Of a stretch of DNA of 61,116 bases, positions 1-9,175 are shown in pieces (positions within the stretch are counted from its first letter, which is position 1; each line of letters opens with the position of its first letter). The translations under genes and the position numbers were made by a program. Origin of the DNA: an uncultured Clostridia bacterium (GTDB lineage: Bacteria > Bacillota > Clostridia > Lachnospirales > Anaerotignaceae); contig CAMBLO010000014.1 in NCBI GenBank assembly GCA_945868505.1, positions 1 to 61,116 on the forward strand, read 5' to 3'. The notes beneath the pieces were generated by a model, which saw only the letters and a program-made list of their open reading frames with translations, made no database searches and was not told the origin of the DNA.

Positions 1-69
1 GAAATAAATCAGAAAATAGAAAATTTGCATTTTTTTGCAGAAATTTGCGGAAAGATTTGGAAAACCTAA

Positions 70-96
70 AGGGGGATTGCATAGGCGCTGCCCCCT
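70..96 (-). terminator. Probable terminator of the P1 peptidase gene
   Basis: On the minus strand a GGGGG/CCCCC stem with a loop of about 15 nt overlaps the TAG stop codon of the P1 peptidase gene and is followed by a T-rich stretch (TTTAGGTTTT). The U-tract is interrupted, so termination may be incomplete. Confidence 0.45.
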
Positions 97-1024
97 ATTT
101 TGCCGCTTTTACTGCTTGCAGCACTGCTTGTTCGGTTGCTTTTGCCGCCAAGATGCCAACCACATCCACAGGAGCTGTGGGCATTTCGATTTCTTCTGTG
201 GAAAGACAGAAAAGGGTGTCCCCGTCCATGGTGGTATGGATGGGGCGGATGCAACGGGCCAGACCATCGTGAGCCATGCCGGCTACTTTTGCGGCCTGGG
301 CCTTTGTCAGCTTTACATTGGTGGCGATGACGCCAATGGTGGTATTTTTGCCGCTAAAGGAAAGGCTGGATGCCAGTTGGATGACGCCTTCTTCTGTAGA
401 AATGAAGTTGCCGTTGTCATCCTTTGTGCCGGCGATGATCTTGCCGTTTTCATAGACATCCCCAAAGGCATTGACAGCAATGAGAGCGGCTACCTTGATA
501 CCGTTTTCCGTTGCCTCAGACCAAGAGCCGATGCCGCTGTTGGTGCAGAATTCCATGCCCCGCAGCTTGCCTACTGTTGTGCCGCAGCCTGCGCCGTGGT
601 CGCCTTCCAGCAGGATGGAATCGGAGGCATTTTCACAGGCCTGTCTGCCCATGGCTTTGTCGGGGCGGGTGAAGGGATCTCCGTTTTCCAAATCGTACAG
701 CACCGCAGAGGGGACGATGGGAACTTTTGTCACACCAACATCAAAACCGACGCCTTTTTCCTCCAGATAATCCATGACGCCACTGGCTGCTTCCAGACCA
801 AAGGCGGAACCGCCGGAAAGGACAACGGCCTGTACCTTTTCCATGGCATTGATGGGATTTAAGAGGTCTGTTTCCCTTGTGCCGGGGGCGGCACCGCGGA
901 CATCTACGCCGCAGACAGCGCCTTTTTCTGCAATCACAACGGTCACTCCTGTTTTCGCTTCGGGATTTTCCGCCTGACCAACCTTCAAGCCTTCTATATC
1001 AAGGATATTTCTTTTCAATTCCAT
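95..1024 (-). CDS. P1 family peptidase (DmpA/BapA-like, peptidase family S58)
   Basis: The 309-residue product matches the DmpA/P1 family of Ntn-fold aminopeptidases, which self-process into two chains and act on N-terminal residues of peptides or amides. The family pattern is visible: the N-terminal TGVTVV region, the VVLSGGSAFGL block (about residues 68-78), a glycine-rich GAGCGTTVGK segment and the NSGIGS segment. The Ser/Thr nucleophile is expected in the C-terminal half, in the TTIGVIATN stretch. I chose the ATG at 1024 because AAAGGAGG lies 8 nt before it; the in-frame ATG at 1045 has no such site. It is divergent from murA. The physiological substrate cannot be told from sequence. Confidence 0.85.
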   Translation of the reverse strand: MELKRNILDIEGLKVGQAENPEAKTGVTVVIAEKGAVCGVDVRGAAPGTRETDLLNPINAMEKVQAVVLSGGSAFGLEAASGVMDYLEEKGVGFDVGVTKVPIVPSAVLYDLENGDPFTRPDKAMGRQACENASDSILLEGDHGAGCGTTVGKLRGMEFCTNSGIGSWSEATENGIKVAALIAVNAFGDVYENGKIIAGTKDDNGNFISTEEGVIQLASSLSFSGKNTTIGVIATNVKLTKAQAAKVAGMAHDGLARCIRPIHTTMDGDTLFCLSTEEIEMPTAPVDVVGILAAKATEQAVLQAVKAAK

Positions 1025-1052
1025 AATTAAAACCTCCTTTGTCAACGGGTGA

Positions 1053-1144
1053 GGCAGCGTTTACAAGCCCCGTCTCCATAGGCGTAGCCTGTGCAAGGGG
1101 TGAAGTGCTGCCGAGGGTTAGTGGTTTTTCCCGTAAGGGAAAAA
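1053..1144. ncRNA. Nested stem-loop element, possible structured leader
   Basis: Between two divergent genes lies a three-tier inverted repeat. GGCAGC (1053) pairs with GCTGCC (1107), CCCC (1068) with GGGG (1097), and CATAGGC (1077) with GCCTGTG (1087) around a GTA triloop. A second perfect hairpin, TTTTTCCC-GTAA-GGGAAAAA, follows at 1125-1144. The direct repeat CAACGGGTGA flanks the structure at 1043 and 1158. It could be the leader of murA (plus) or of the P1 peptidase (minus). I do not recognise a known riboswitch class. Confidence 0.4.
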
Positions 1145-1265
1145 GACTTCCTTATTTCAACGGGTGAATCATTCCTATTTCAATTTTACATTTATCAGTG
1201 GAAAAGCACAAGAAGTTTTGTCCCGGGATATGATATGTGTAAGATTTTTTTTCGGAGGGAAGAGC

Positions 1266-2525
1266 ATGGGGACATACATTGTGCGGGGTGGGAGAAAGAT
1301 CGAGGGTGAATTCGCTGTGCGGGGCAGCAAAAACACTGCCTTGCCCATATTGGCTGCCAGCCTTTTGGCGGAGGATGAGGTGGTGCTGGAAAATATCCCT
1401 CTTATCCGTGATGTGTTTCAGACTTTGGACATCCTGCGGGAATTGGGCTGCAGGGTTTCTCTTTCCGAAGAAACGCGGACAGTTACCATTGACAGCAGGC
1501 ATCTGAGCGGAACGGAGATTGGCAATGAAACGGTACGAAAGATGCGTTCCTCCATCCTTTTTCTGGGGTCGCTTTTGGGGAGAGAAAAGAAGGGAAAGCT
1601 GGCCTATCCCGGGGGCTGTGCCATTGGGAAACGCCCCATAGACCTGCATCTGATGGCTTTTGAAAAAATGGGGGTTACCATAAAGGAGGAGGGCTATGTG
1701 CTGGATTGCAAGGCAGAGCGGATTTTGGGTCAACATATCTATCTGGACTTTCCCAGTGTTGGTGCCACGGAAAATATCCTCCTTCTGGCATCAAAAGCGG
1801 AGGGTGTCACTGTCATCCACAATGCGGCACGAGAACCGGAAATCGTTTCGCTGGTACGGTTTTTGCGGGCCATTGGTGCAGAGATTTACGGAGAAGGGAC
1901 TGCCAGCATTATGGTGGAAGGGGTGAAAGACCTCCACGGTGCTTATTATGTCATTCCTGCTGACCGCATTGAAGGAGGCACCTTCCTTTGCGCTGCTGCC
2001 ATGACCGGGGGAGAACTGCGGTTGAAAGGGCTGGAACGGGAACAGATGGGAGCAGTCCTGGAAGTGATGCGGATGACAGGATGTCGTTTTTTATGGGAGG
2101 ACAGCGACCTTTTGTGGATGCTTCCACCGAAGCGGCTTTTGTCGGATTTTACCATTGTAACAGGCCCGTTTCCTGCATTTCCCACGGATATGCAGCCGTT
2201 GGTGATGAGTTTGTTGACATTGGCGAAAGGAAATTGTATGATTAGTGAAACAGTGTTCGAAGCCCGTTTTTCTCAGGGGGAAGAACTCTGCCGCATGGGG
2301 GCGGATATCCGTATTTCGGGGCGAAATGCTTCGATTTATGGCGTAGAAAAGCTCCATGGTGCAGAGGTCTTTGCCAGAGATTTGCGCTGTGGTGCGTCCC
2401 TTTTGGTGGCAGCATTGGCGGCGGAGGGGGAAAGCCGTGTCCATGGTTCGGAATACGTAGAGCGGGGCTATGAAAAGATAGAGGACGCCTTTTCTTTTTT
2501 GGGCGGCGATATCAGGCTGACATAG
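1266..2525 (+). CDS. murA: UDP-N-acetylglucosamine 1-carboxyvinyltransferase
   Basis: MurA transfers enolpyruvate from PEP to UDP-GlcNAc, the first committed step of peptidoglycan synthesis, in the cytoplasm. The 419-residue product has the family length. It shows the N-terminal substrate-binding pattern GSKNTALPILAASLL and the catalytic loop PGGCAIGKRPIDLH with Cys118, the residue alkylated by fosfomycin. The start at 1266 follows TTCGGAGGGA. An upstream in-frame ATG at 1164 would add 34 residues unlike the family and lacks a ribosome site. It heads the division cluster, 13 nt before ftsQ. Many Firmicutes carry two murA paralogues, and I cannot tell from this window which one this is. Confidence 0.93.
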   Translation: MGTYIVRGGRKIEGEFAVRGSKNTALPILAASLLAEDEVVLENIPLIRDVFQTLDILRELGCRVSLSEETRTVTIDSRHLSGTEIGNETVRKMRSSILFLGSLLGREKKGKLAYPGGCAIGKRPIDLHLMAFEKMGVTIKEEGYVLDCKAERILGQHIYLDFPSVGATENILLLASKAEGVTVIHNAAREPEIVSLVRFLRAIGAEIYGEGTASIMVEGVKDLHGAYYVIPADRIEGGTFLCAAAMTGGELRLKGLEREQMGAVLEVMRMTGCRFLWEDSDLLWMLPPKRLLSDFTIVTGPFPAFPTDMQPLVMSLLTLAKGNCMISETVFEARFSQGEELCRMGADIRISGRNASIYGVEKLHGAEVFARDLRCGASLLVAALAAEGESRVHGSEYVERGYEKIEDAFSFLGGDIRLT

Positions 2526-2538
2526 GAAAGGAAAAAGA

Positions 2539-3360
2539 ATGTTTAACAAAAAGAAAAAACAACCGAAGAAAAAGAAACAGGATATGATTGATATCGATCT
2601 GATGGATGAACTGGATTTTTATCAGAAGCCTAGAAAGAAAAAGGGCATTGATCAGAAGGTAGTCATCGCCGGGGTATTAGTTGTTGTGGTGTTTGCCTGT
2701 GTTCTGTTTTCTCCTGTTTTTGCAGTGAAGGAGATCAAAGCCGAAGGTGCCAGTCATTTTACCACATCCCAGTTGTGCGAACTGATCGGTCTTTCCACGG
2801 GAGATAATCTGTTTTTATTCAGCAAGAATAAGGCGGAAAAAACATTGGAACAAAGTGCCTATATTGCCGATGCGAAGCTTTCTGCAAAGCTGCCCGATAC
2901 CATGGTCATCAAGGTGAAAGAAAGGAAGGTAAGAGGATATGTCCCTTATATGGGCTCTTACCTTTACATAGATGAAGAAGGCCGCGTGCTGGAGGTGCAG
3001 GATGTATACCATGAAGCCCTGCCTCTGGTAAAAGGCCTTTCCTTCAGCAGCTTTACGGAAGGGGAAGTGATTCCTGTAAAGAATCCGGAAGCGTTGGATG
3101 TGGTGCTGCGTATCTCTCAGATGATGGAGAAATATGAATTGCTGGATCTGGTAGTTGAGATCGATGTTTCCAATCCCGAAGATATTTACGCCTATGTGAA
3201 TCAGGTTCAAATCCATCTGGGCAATATGGAAAATGGCGATATGAAGATCAAATATATGGCGGAGATCATGAAAACCATCCCCAAGGAGGACCGCGGTATT
3301 CTGGATCTGAGCGCATTGGACAACCCTAAGGCCAATGTGGTGTTTCAATATCTGACATAA
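2539..3360 (+). CDS. ftsQ: Cell division protein FtsQ/DivIB
   Basis: The 273-residue bitopic membrane protein has a lysine-rich cytoplasmic tail (KKKKQPKKKKQ). One transmembrane helix (about residues 43-63, VVIAGVLVVVVFACVLF) leads into a POTRA domain (VKEIKAEGASHFTTSQL onward) and the FtsQ/DivIB beta domain. DivIB stabilises the FtsL/FtsB divisome subcomplex. Its position between murA and a DUF881 gene, two genes before sbp-ftsZ, is the usual Firmicutes order. Sequence conservation in this family is low outside the POTRA domain, so the call rests on architecture and context together. Confidence 0.88.
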   Translation: MFNKKKKQPKKKKQDMIDIDLMDELDFYQKPRKKKGIDQKVVIAGVLVVVVFACVLFSPVFAVKEIKAEGASHFTTSQLCELIGLSTGDNLFLFSKNKAEKTLEQSAYIADAKLSAKLPDTMVIKVKERKVRGYVPYMGSYLYIDEEGRVLEVQDVYHEALPLVKGLSFSSFTEGEVIPVKNPEALDVVLRISQMMEKYELLDLVVEIDVSNPEDIYAYVNQVQIHLGNMENGDMKIKYMAEIMKTIPKEDRGILDLSALDNPKANVVFQYLT

Positions 3361-3445
3361 TCAGCGGAATCAGCGGGCTTCCTTTCGGTTATGAGGAACG
3401 AAAAAGCAGGCAAAGCTTGCCTGAGTGACTTAGTGAGGTAAAGAG

Positions 3446-4138
3446 ATGACAAGACATCACTATTCTATTGCACTGACGGGGACCTTCATCCTTTTGGGGG
3501 TCATCATCGGCGTACAGTATAATACAGTAAAACAGCAGCGGATTTCCACGGAAAACCAGCGTTTATCCGAAGTGACCCTTGCTCTGAATCAGGCGCAGGG
3601 GGAACGGGATGCCCTGCAAAAACAAAATGAAGCATTGGAACGAGCCCTGAAGGAATATGAGGAGGGCACTTACAGCGGCGTGGAGATTGAAGAATTACAG
3701 TCATTTGCAGGTCTGACTGCCATCAGCGGCGAAGGTGTCATCGTTACCATGAATGACAGCAGTACCAATATGGGAGGCGACAGAAATGCCTATCTTGTTC
3801 ATGCAGAGGACTTGCTTTCTGTGGTGAATGAGCTGAACGGCGCAGGGGCAGAAGCCGTTTCCATCAATGGACAGCGAATGGTGGGGAAGAGTGCCATCAC
3901 CTGTGCGGGCTCTATCGTGATGGTGAATGGTGTCCGTGTGGCAGCACCCTTTGAGATCAAAGCGGTGGGCGATCCGGATATTTTGCAGTCCGCTTTGAAA
4001 TTTCCCGGCGGTGTGGTGGATAATCTTTCCCCTTGGGGCATCGAGATCACCATTCGCAAGGAAGTGTCAGTAACAGTGCCTGCCTATACCCAGACAGCAT
4101 TGGTGAAGGAGAATACAAAGGAGGCAGATACAGAATGA
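3446..4138 (+). CDS. DUF881 family protein (YlxW/YlxX-like)
   Basis: The 230-residue protein has an N-terminal transmembrane segment (about 8-24), a coiled-coil stretch (TENQRLSEVTLALNQAQ to residue about 70) and the DUF881 domain. The DUF881 patterns TAISGEGVIVTMND, NELNGAGAEAVSINGQR and IEIT are visible. DUF881 genes lie next to division genes in many Firmicutes; the molecular role is not established. It overlaps the following lipoprotein gene by 4 nt (ATGA), which suggests coupled translation. Confidence 0.82.
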   Translation: MTRHHYSIALTGTFILLGVIIGVQYNTVKQQRISTENQRLSEVTLALNQAQGERDALQKQNEALERALKEYEEGTYSGVEIEELQSFAGLTAISGEGVIVTMNDSSTNMGGDRNAYLVHAEDLLSVVNELNGAGAEAVSINGQRMVGKSAITCAGSIVMVNGVRVAAPFEIKAVGDPDILQSALKFPGGVVDNLSPWGIEITIRKEVSVTVPAYTQTALVKENTKEADTE

Positions 4139-4965
4139 AAAAAGCATTGGTAACAACGTTAACTTTGAGTATGATTTTTGGCATGACCGCTTGTGGCACA
4201 CAGGTGCAGGATACACAGACAGACCCTTCTACGGAAATGCCTGCGGCATCCGGAGAAATTGCCATCACATGGAGCAATGATACGGCGGAAAAACCCTCGG
4301 AAATGCTGACAGACCTGACGGAGGATATCATCACTTCTATCCTGAAGGAAAGCTATACAGGGAAAAGACAGTTTGAAGCCTACGAGTTTGAGATTGAAAG
4401 GCTGGAATCCTTGGACGGTTCCTTGGAAATGGATTTTGATTTGGAGGTGACCTATCGGGAATTGACAGAGGATACCAACCCTGCTATGCCTTTGATCGTA
4501 GGGGAAGAAGAATTTGAGATGGAACTGCCTTTGCGCCTGACAGCCTATACGGAAAAGGATAAAATTCAGATAGATGGCTTGTTCCTTGCGGTGCGGGAAG
4601 AGGAGTCTGCTGAACAGGATGGATGGCACCTGATTACAGAAGAACTGCCTGATTTTGCAGAGGCAGGTACATTTATCGGTACAATCCGATTTGATGAAAA
4701 TGAAAACTTGAATCTGAATCGTAAATTCTGGATTGAAGAGACTCATGGCTATACCGATAACGGTTATTTCCTGATGGAAACCAACGCTTCTTACACTGTT
4801 CCTGTGGACGAAGCCTGTGAGGTCAGCTATTTCGCGGATGCTTCCACAGCGGAAAGCATGACACCGGAGGAATTAAAACAGATGGAAAATTTGGAAGATC
4901 GCCTGTTTATGGTAACACAGGAAAACGGAAAAATCAGATATATCATTGAGCTGTACAGACCATAA
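4135..4965 (+). CDS. Putative lipoprotein of unknown function
   Basis: The 276-residue product begins with a lipoprotein signal (MKKALVTTLTLSMIFGMTAC; the lipobox cysteine is residue 20). The acidic mature part has no motif I recognise. The ATG at 4135 lies after AAAGGAGG (4119) and overlaps the DUF881 stop; a longer frame beginning at 4033 lies inside that gene and is unlikely. Its place between DUF881 and sbp suggests an envelope or division-linked job, but that is inference from neighbourhood only. Confidence 0.7.
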   Translation: MKKALVTTLTLSMIFGMTACGTQVQDTQTDPSTEMPAASGEIAITWSNDTAEKPSEMLTDLTEDIITSILKESYTGKRQFEAYEFEIERLESLDGSLEMDFDLEVTYRELTEDTNPAMPLIVGEEEFEMELPLRLTAYTEKDKIQIDGLFLAVREEESAEQDGWHLITEELPDFAEAGTFIGTIRFDENENLNLNRKFWIEETHGYTDNGYFLMETNASYTVPVDEACEVSYFADASTAESMTPEELKQMENLEDRLFMVTQENGKIRYIIELYRP

Positions 4966-4977
4966 GGAGGGAGCAGA

Positions 4978-5337
4978 ATGTTGATTCCGATCATTGGGCT
5001 GGTCATTGGCGTTGTGGTGGGCATTGGCAGCGGCATCGTGTTTCCGCCCGGCTATTCTGCTTATGTGGCTATGGGGATTCTTGCCTGTCTGGATTCTGTG
5101 CTGGGCGGCGTTTATGCCAATCTGCAGGGGAGATTTCAGGGAAAGGTTTTTGCCACAGGCCTTTTCTGCAATGGTATGTTTGCCATGGCTCTCATTTGGC
5201 TGGGCAATCAGTTAAGCATCGACCTCTCCCTGGCTGCAGTGGTAGTCTATGGCTCCAGAATGTTCCATAATTTCAGCCGAATCCGCATTTTTCTCTTGAA
5301 TAAAGAGAAAAAAGGGATTATGATAGATGCTGATTGA
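4978..5337 (+). CDS. sbp: Small basic protein Sbp (DUF1290)
   Basis: The 119-residue integral membrane protein has three to four hydrophobic helices. The DUF1290 pattern FPPGYSAYVAMGILACLDS and GGVYANLQGRF are clear. In Bacillus, sbp sits just before ftsA-ftsZ; here ftsZ follows directly. The function of the family is unknown. The ribosome site AAGGAGG lies immediately before the ATG, and the gene is 12 nt after the lipoprotein gene. Confidence 0.85.
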   Translation: MLIPIIGLVIGVVVGIGSGIVFPPGYSAYVAMGILACLDSVLGGVYANLQGRFQGKVFATGLFCNGMFAMALIWLGNQLSIDLSLAAVVVYGSRMFHNFSRIRIFLLNKEKKGIMIDAD

Positions 5338-5420
5338 AAAAATTTGCAAATACTCGAGAAAAAAAGCAAAAAATATTATGAAAACTTATTTTTTCTATGG
5401 AAATCGGGCTTTTTTTCGTG

Positions 5421-5426
5421 TATAAT
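5421..5426 (+). promoter_or_regulatory. Candidate -10 box for ftsZ
   Basis: TATAAT stands 45 nt before the ftsZ start in the AT-rich sbp-ftsZ gap. No good -35 box is seen at the standard distance (TGGAAA at 5398), so the promoter is tentative. Confidence 0.35.
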
Positions 5427-5470
5427 ATAAGTTAACGAATTTTGTAAATGACTTAGGAGGAGATTATATA

Positions 5471-6634
5471 ATGCTCGAATTCGATATCCCTATGAGTAAT
5501 ATGGCACAGATAAAAGTAATCGGCGTTGGCGGCGGCGGCAACAACGCTGTAGACAGAATGATCGAAGATGGTCTGGACGGCGTAGAATTCATTTCCATCA
5601 ATACAGATGGACAGGCTTTGGCGAAATCCAAATCTGCAACAAAAATCCAGATTGGTGAAAAACTGACAAAAGGTCTGGGTGCAGGCGGCAACCCTGAGAT
5701 CGGTCAGAGATCCGTTGATGAAACACAGGATGATATCGCACAGGCTCTGCGCGGCTCCGATATGGTATTCATCACTGCCGGTATGGGCGGCGGCACAGGC
5801 ACTGGCGCAGCGCCCAGAATTGCTTCCATCTCCAAAGAACTGGGTATCCTGACAGTAGGCGTTGTGACAAAGCCCTTCAATTTTGAAGGCAAAAAGAGAA
5901 TGGGCAACGCAGAAAAGGGTATCGCTGAACTGAAAAAGAACGTAGATACACTGGTTATCATCCCTAACCAGAGACTGCTGAGCATCATCGATAAGAAAAC
6001 AACACTGACAGAAGCATTCCGCAAAGCGGATGAAATCCTGCTGCAGGGCGTACAGGGCATTGCTGACCTGATCTCCAAACCCGGCGTGATCAATCTGGAC
6101 TTTGCTGACGTTCGTACCATCATGGCAAATAGAGGTATCGCGCACATGGGTATCGGCCGTGCCAGCGGTGAAAACAAAGCGGAAGTGGCTGCAAAAATGG
6201 CAATCCAGAGCCCTCTGCTGGAAACAACCATCGAAGGTGCAAAACATATCCTGATCAATTTCAGCGGCGATATGAATCTGGGTCTGATGGAAACAGAAGA
6301 AGCTGCAGAACTGATTAGAGAAGCAATCGATCCCGAAGCAGAAATCATCTTCGGTACAACACTGAACGAAGAACTGAACGACGAGGTTGTTGTTACAGTT
6401 ATCGCTACAGGTCTGGAAGATGATGGTACTCCCCATGTAGAGCCTAAGAGAACATTTGGTGATGCAGGGATGAGAACAGAAGAGAGACCTGTTGCACCCA
6501 GAACAGAAGAAGCTCCTGTCGAAGAAGCTGCTGCGGAGGAAGCACGCCCCGCTGCAAGAAGATTTGCAGATTTGGACTATGATTATGAATCCGAAATCAA
6601 GATTCCTGATTTCCTGACAAGAAAGAAATTCTAA
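5471..6634 (+). CDS. ftsZ: Cell division GTPase FtsZ
   Basis: The 387-residue tubulin homologue polymerises into the Z ring at midcell. Visible are the nucleotide-binding [13 protein letters not shown], the tubulin signature [10 protein letters not shown] (about residues 107-116), and the T7-loop region [11 protein letters not shown]. An acidic linker with Glu/Ala repeats leads to the C-terminal peptide [12 protein letters not shown] that binds FtsA/SepF/ZapA-type partners. AGGAGGAG lies about 9 nt before the ATG. The normal neighbour ftsA is absent here, so membrane tethering may rely on SepF or on an ftsA elsewhere. Confidence 0.97.
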   Translation: MLEFDIPMSNMAQIKVIGVGGGGNNAVDRMIEDGLDGVEFISINTDGQALAKSKSATKIQIGEKLTKGLGAGGNPEIGQRSVDETQDDIAQALRGSDMVFITAGMGGGTGTGAAPRIASISKELGILTVGVVTKPFNFEGKKRMGNAEKGIAELKKNVDTLVIIPNQRLLSIIDKKTTLTEAFRKADEILLQGVQGIADLISKPGVINLDFADVRTIMANRGIAHMGIGRASGENKAEVAAKMAIQSPLLETTIEGAKHILINFSGDMNLGLMETEEAAELIREAIDPEAEIIFGTTLNEELNDEVVVTVIATGLEDDGTPHVEPKRTFGDAGMRTEERPVAPRTEEAPVEEAAAEEARPAARRFADLDYDYESEIKIPDFLTRKKF

Positions 6635-6662
6635 TCAGGGAACCTTAAGACAAAGCTACATA

Positions 6663-6704
6663 AAAGACCTGATTTATCCTCAAGGGATAAGTTGGGTCTT
6701 TTTT
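6663..6704 (+). terminator. Terminator after ftsZ
   Basis: An AAGACC/GGGTCTT outer stem and a TTATCC/GGGATAA inner stem are followed by TTTTTT. Confidence 0.85.
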
Positions 6705-6705
6705 C

Positions 6706-6757
6706 TTGACAATAGCAGACTACAAATGTAGTATATAAGTAAGACTACAATTGTAGT
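6706..6757 (+). promoter_or_regulatory. Promoter with two BlaI-type operators
   Basis: A TTGACA -35 box (6706) is followed by two 14-bp palindromes, ACTACA-AA-TGTAGT (6719-6732) and ACTACA-AT-TGTAGT (6744-6757, perfect). They contain the TACAnnTGTA core known for BlaI/MecI/CopY repressors. The first palindrome covers the spacer and -10 region, the second the likely transcription start. This fits autorepression of the repressor/receptor pair downstream. Confidence 0.8.
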
Positions 6758-6788
6758 TTGCAGGAGAAATGAATGGGGAGGTGCTTTT

Positions 6789-7145
6789 ATGGATTATAAA
6801 ATTTCAGACAGCGAATGGAAAATCATGGAGATTCTTTGGGAAAAAGGGGCAGTGACCCAAAGCGACATTATGGATGCGCTGGATGTGAAATGGAACAAAA
6901 ATACGGTGTATACTTTCCTGAGCCGATTGGAACACAAGGGCATGGTGGAAAGCAGCGGCAGCCCGAAGGCGTATCGGGCGGCTGTGAAGCGGGAGGATTG
7001 CGTGGAACAGGAGCAGGAAAGCTTTTTGAATAAGATTTACCATGGCTCTGCGGGGAAAATGGTAACGGCATTTGTGGAAGAAGGGAAACTGACAGCGAAA
7101 GAGGTAGAAGAATTGAAACGGCTTCTGGAGGGGATGGATGTATGA
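6789..7145 (+). CDS. blaI: BlaI/MecI/CopY family transcriptional repressor
   Basis: The 118-residue winged-helix protein has the family opening ISDSEWKIMEILWEKG, the recognition region KWNKNTVYTFLSRLEHKG and a C-terminal dimerisation helix set (LTAKEVEELKRLLE). In the family, the receptor protease cleaves the repressor in the dimerisation part. It overlaps the M56-type receptor gene by 4 nt (ATGA). No beta-lactamase or copper ATPase gene is nearby, so the controlled response is unknown. Confidence 0.9.
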   Translation: MDYKISDSEWKIMEILWEKGAVTQSDIMDALDVKWNKNTVYTFLSRLEHKGMVESSGSPKAYRAAVKREDCVEQEQESFLNKIYHGSAGKMVTAFVEEGKLTAKEVEELKRLLEGMDV

Positions 7146-9175
7146 CGAATCTATGGACGGTTTTGTATTTTACTCTGGGGATTACTCTAACGGGGTTGAT
7201 GCTTCTGCTGTTCAAAAAAATCTTTCAGGATAAGCTGAGTGCCCGCTGGCATTATCTGGTGTGGCTGGTGCTGCTGGTACGGGCCATTTTGCCTGCCAAT
7301 GTACGGCTGTTTTCCACAGGCTTTGCTCTGAATAATATCTGGATGGAGGGGATGAAGCGGATTCGTGGCATGGTGGAGATGGGAAGAAATTCCCTTCTTT
7401 CCGCTCCCTTTGGGATGGAGGGCGGGAATCTTTCCTTGCTGAGAAGCACTCCCGTTGGTGCATGGTCTGTGACGGATATGATGTTTGTGGTATATCTTGC
7501 AGGTGTATTTGTGGTGTTGGTCTATGACATAGTGATTTACGGAAAGTTGCGGGGAGAGATCAAAAAGGGACGGGAAGCGTCCCCCTCTCTGAAAGAAAAA
7601 ATCAGTGCCACAGAAGAGAAATATCATTTGCCGAAGCAGGAGCGGGTGAAGGTCTGCGGTGGTTTTGAAACGCCCTTTTTATGCGGATTTTTGAAGCCCA
7701 TTTTGGTGATTCCCGAAAGCATGGAGGAAAGCATCGATGAAAAGATACTGCTCCATGAAATGCTGCATTTGAAGCACCATGATGTGTTGGTGAATTTTGC
7801 CCTGCATTTGCTGCAGGCGTTGAACTGGTTCAATCCCTTCGTATATTGGCTGTGCCGTGTCATCCGCAATGACAGCGAAGCCCTTTGCGACCAGAGGGCA
7901 TTGGAACGGATGGAAGGGGAAGAAAAGCGGGAGTATGGGATGCTTTTGCTGGGAATGGCAGATCGCCGCCATGCCAGCCGCATAGGCACTACCTCCATGG
8001 CGAATGGGGCAAAGAACATCAAGACAAGGGTGCAGCGGATTGCCGATTTCGGTCGTGCGCCCAAAGGGGCGGCTTTCGCCACAGGCTGTATCACCGTAGT
8101 GCTGTGTCTGGCTTCTGTCAGCTATGCCTATGCGCCCAAGTATTTTGATACCTCCGAGGTGGAAACGAAGGAGGATTTGGAACTGCTGCTGGAGGATGCA
8201 AGATATTTTGATGTGACTTCCCCGGAAATGGCGATTTCGATTTTTTATGAAGCCATCTATGAAAAGGATTTGGGGAAACTGGCATTGACGGTGCCCCAGG
8301 CGGAATTTGATAGCTACAAGGAATGGGCGCTGCAGGAATATGTCGAAAACCGAAAAACCTTTGGTGCGCAGTTGGCGGAAGGCACAAAGGCCGATTACAA
8401 ATATAAATTTTATGAGGATATGCGATATGATGGCGTGTATTTTTTTGAGCGTGAAGAAAGCGGAGCTATAAAAGGAATGCTGCACATCATAGACACGACG
8501 GATGCAGATGCCTATGAGGATGTTCCTGCAACGGAACGCTTTCTCTATTTCCGTACGGTGGAGGAAACAAAAGGCAGTTGGAAGGTTGCATTGCTGGGAG
8601 AAGAAAGCTGGTCTTATAATGGGGACAGCTTTGCAGAACGAAAGCTGAAAGAAAAAATGGAAAATGGCGCGTATACCCAGTATGGTGATTGGAAAATAGC
8701 AGAGGCATCCTATTGTTTCGAATGGGGGATGCAAATGAGCGGAGGGAATCTGTTTAGTTTTATGAATTTCAGCAACGAAGAGCCTCAATTCAATGAGACC
8801 ATTTCCCCCGATGCGACCTATGCAATCTATTTGGAATATACAGGAACAGAGTGGAAGGAAAAGGAAGAAATTCTTGCGCTGTATCTCTGCCCTGCGGAAA
8901 TGACGGATGCATACCTTTGGGACAGGGAGACCGGAGGGATGCGGGGATATAGCCCCAACGGAAGTGGCAGTTCTTCCGATGGCAGCACTTGGTGCGGCTT
9001 TCGCACAGGAAAGGACTGGGACGGTTCTTTGATGGAGAGTGGAGGTATATGGGGAGAAAGCCTGAATAAAACCTTTGATTTTCTGGAAAACCCCTATGAA
9101 ATGCGTATTTATACATTACAGGGAGAACGTCTGGTAACCATTCCCTTGAAGGGAGGTGCCCTCTATGAAGAATAA
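7142..9175 (+). CDS. BlaR1-like M56 family metallopeptidase/receptor
   Basis: The 677-residue membrane protein has N-terminal transmembrane helices and the gluzincin site HEMLHLKHHD (about residue 204), which binds zinc. The motif WFNPFVYW and the acidic DSEALCDQRAL that supplies the third ligand follow, as in BlaR1/MecR1. After another membrane helix (about 305-325, CITVVLCLASVSYAYA) the extracellular part is not the penicillin-binding-protein-like sensor of BlaR1. It is about 340 residues without a motif I know, so the signal is probably not a beta-lactam. It is translationally coupled to the repressor gene. Confidence 0.85.
   Translation: MTNLWTVLYFTLGITLTGLMLLLFKKIFQDKLSARWHYLVWLVLLVRAILPANVRLFSTGFALNNIWMEGMKRIRGMVEMGRNSLLSAPFGMEGGNLSLLRSTPVGAWSVTDMMFVVYLAGVFVVLVYDIVIYGKLRGEIKKGREASPSLKEKISATEEKYHLPKQERVKVCGGFETPFLCGFLKPILVIPESMEESIDEKILLHEMLHLKHHDVLVNFALHLLQALNWFNPFVYWLCRVIRNDSEALCDQRALERMEGEEKREYGMLLLGMADRRHASRIGTTSMANGAKNIKTRVQRIADFGRAPKGAAFATGCITVVLCLASVSYAYAPKYFDTSEVETKEDLELLLEDARYFDVTSPEMAISIFYEAIYEKDLGKLALTVPQAEFDSYKEWALQEYVENRKTFGAQLAEGTKADYKYKFYEDMRYDGVYFFEREESGAIKGMLHIIDTTDADAYEDVPATERFLYFRTVEETKGSWKVALLGEESWSYNGDSFAERKLKEKMENGAYTQYGDWKIAEASYCFEWGMQMSGGNLFSFMNFSNEEPQFNETISPDATYAIYLEYTGTEWKEKEEILALYLCPAEMTDAYLWDRETGGMRGYSPNGSGSSSDGSTWCGFRTGKDWDGSLMESGGIWGESLNKTFDFLENPYEMRIYTLQGERLVTIPLKGGALYEE

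Noticed and set aside
5453..6436. Long antisense ORFs, for example opposite ftsZ and parts of the pst operon
   Set aside because: They mirror the codon bias of the sense genes, have cysteine/phenylalanine-rich products and lack ribosome sites.
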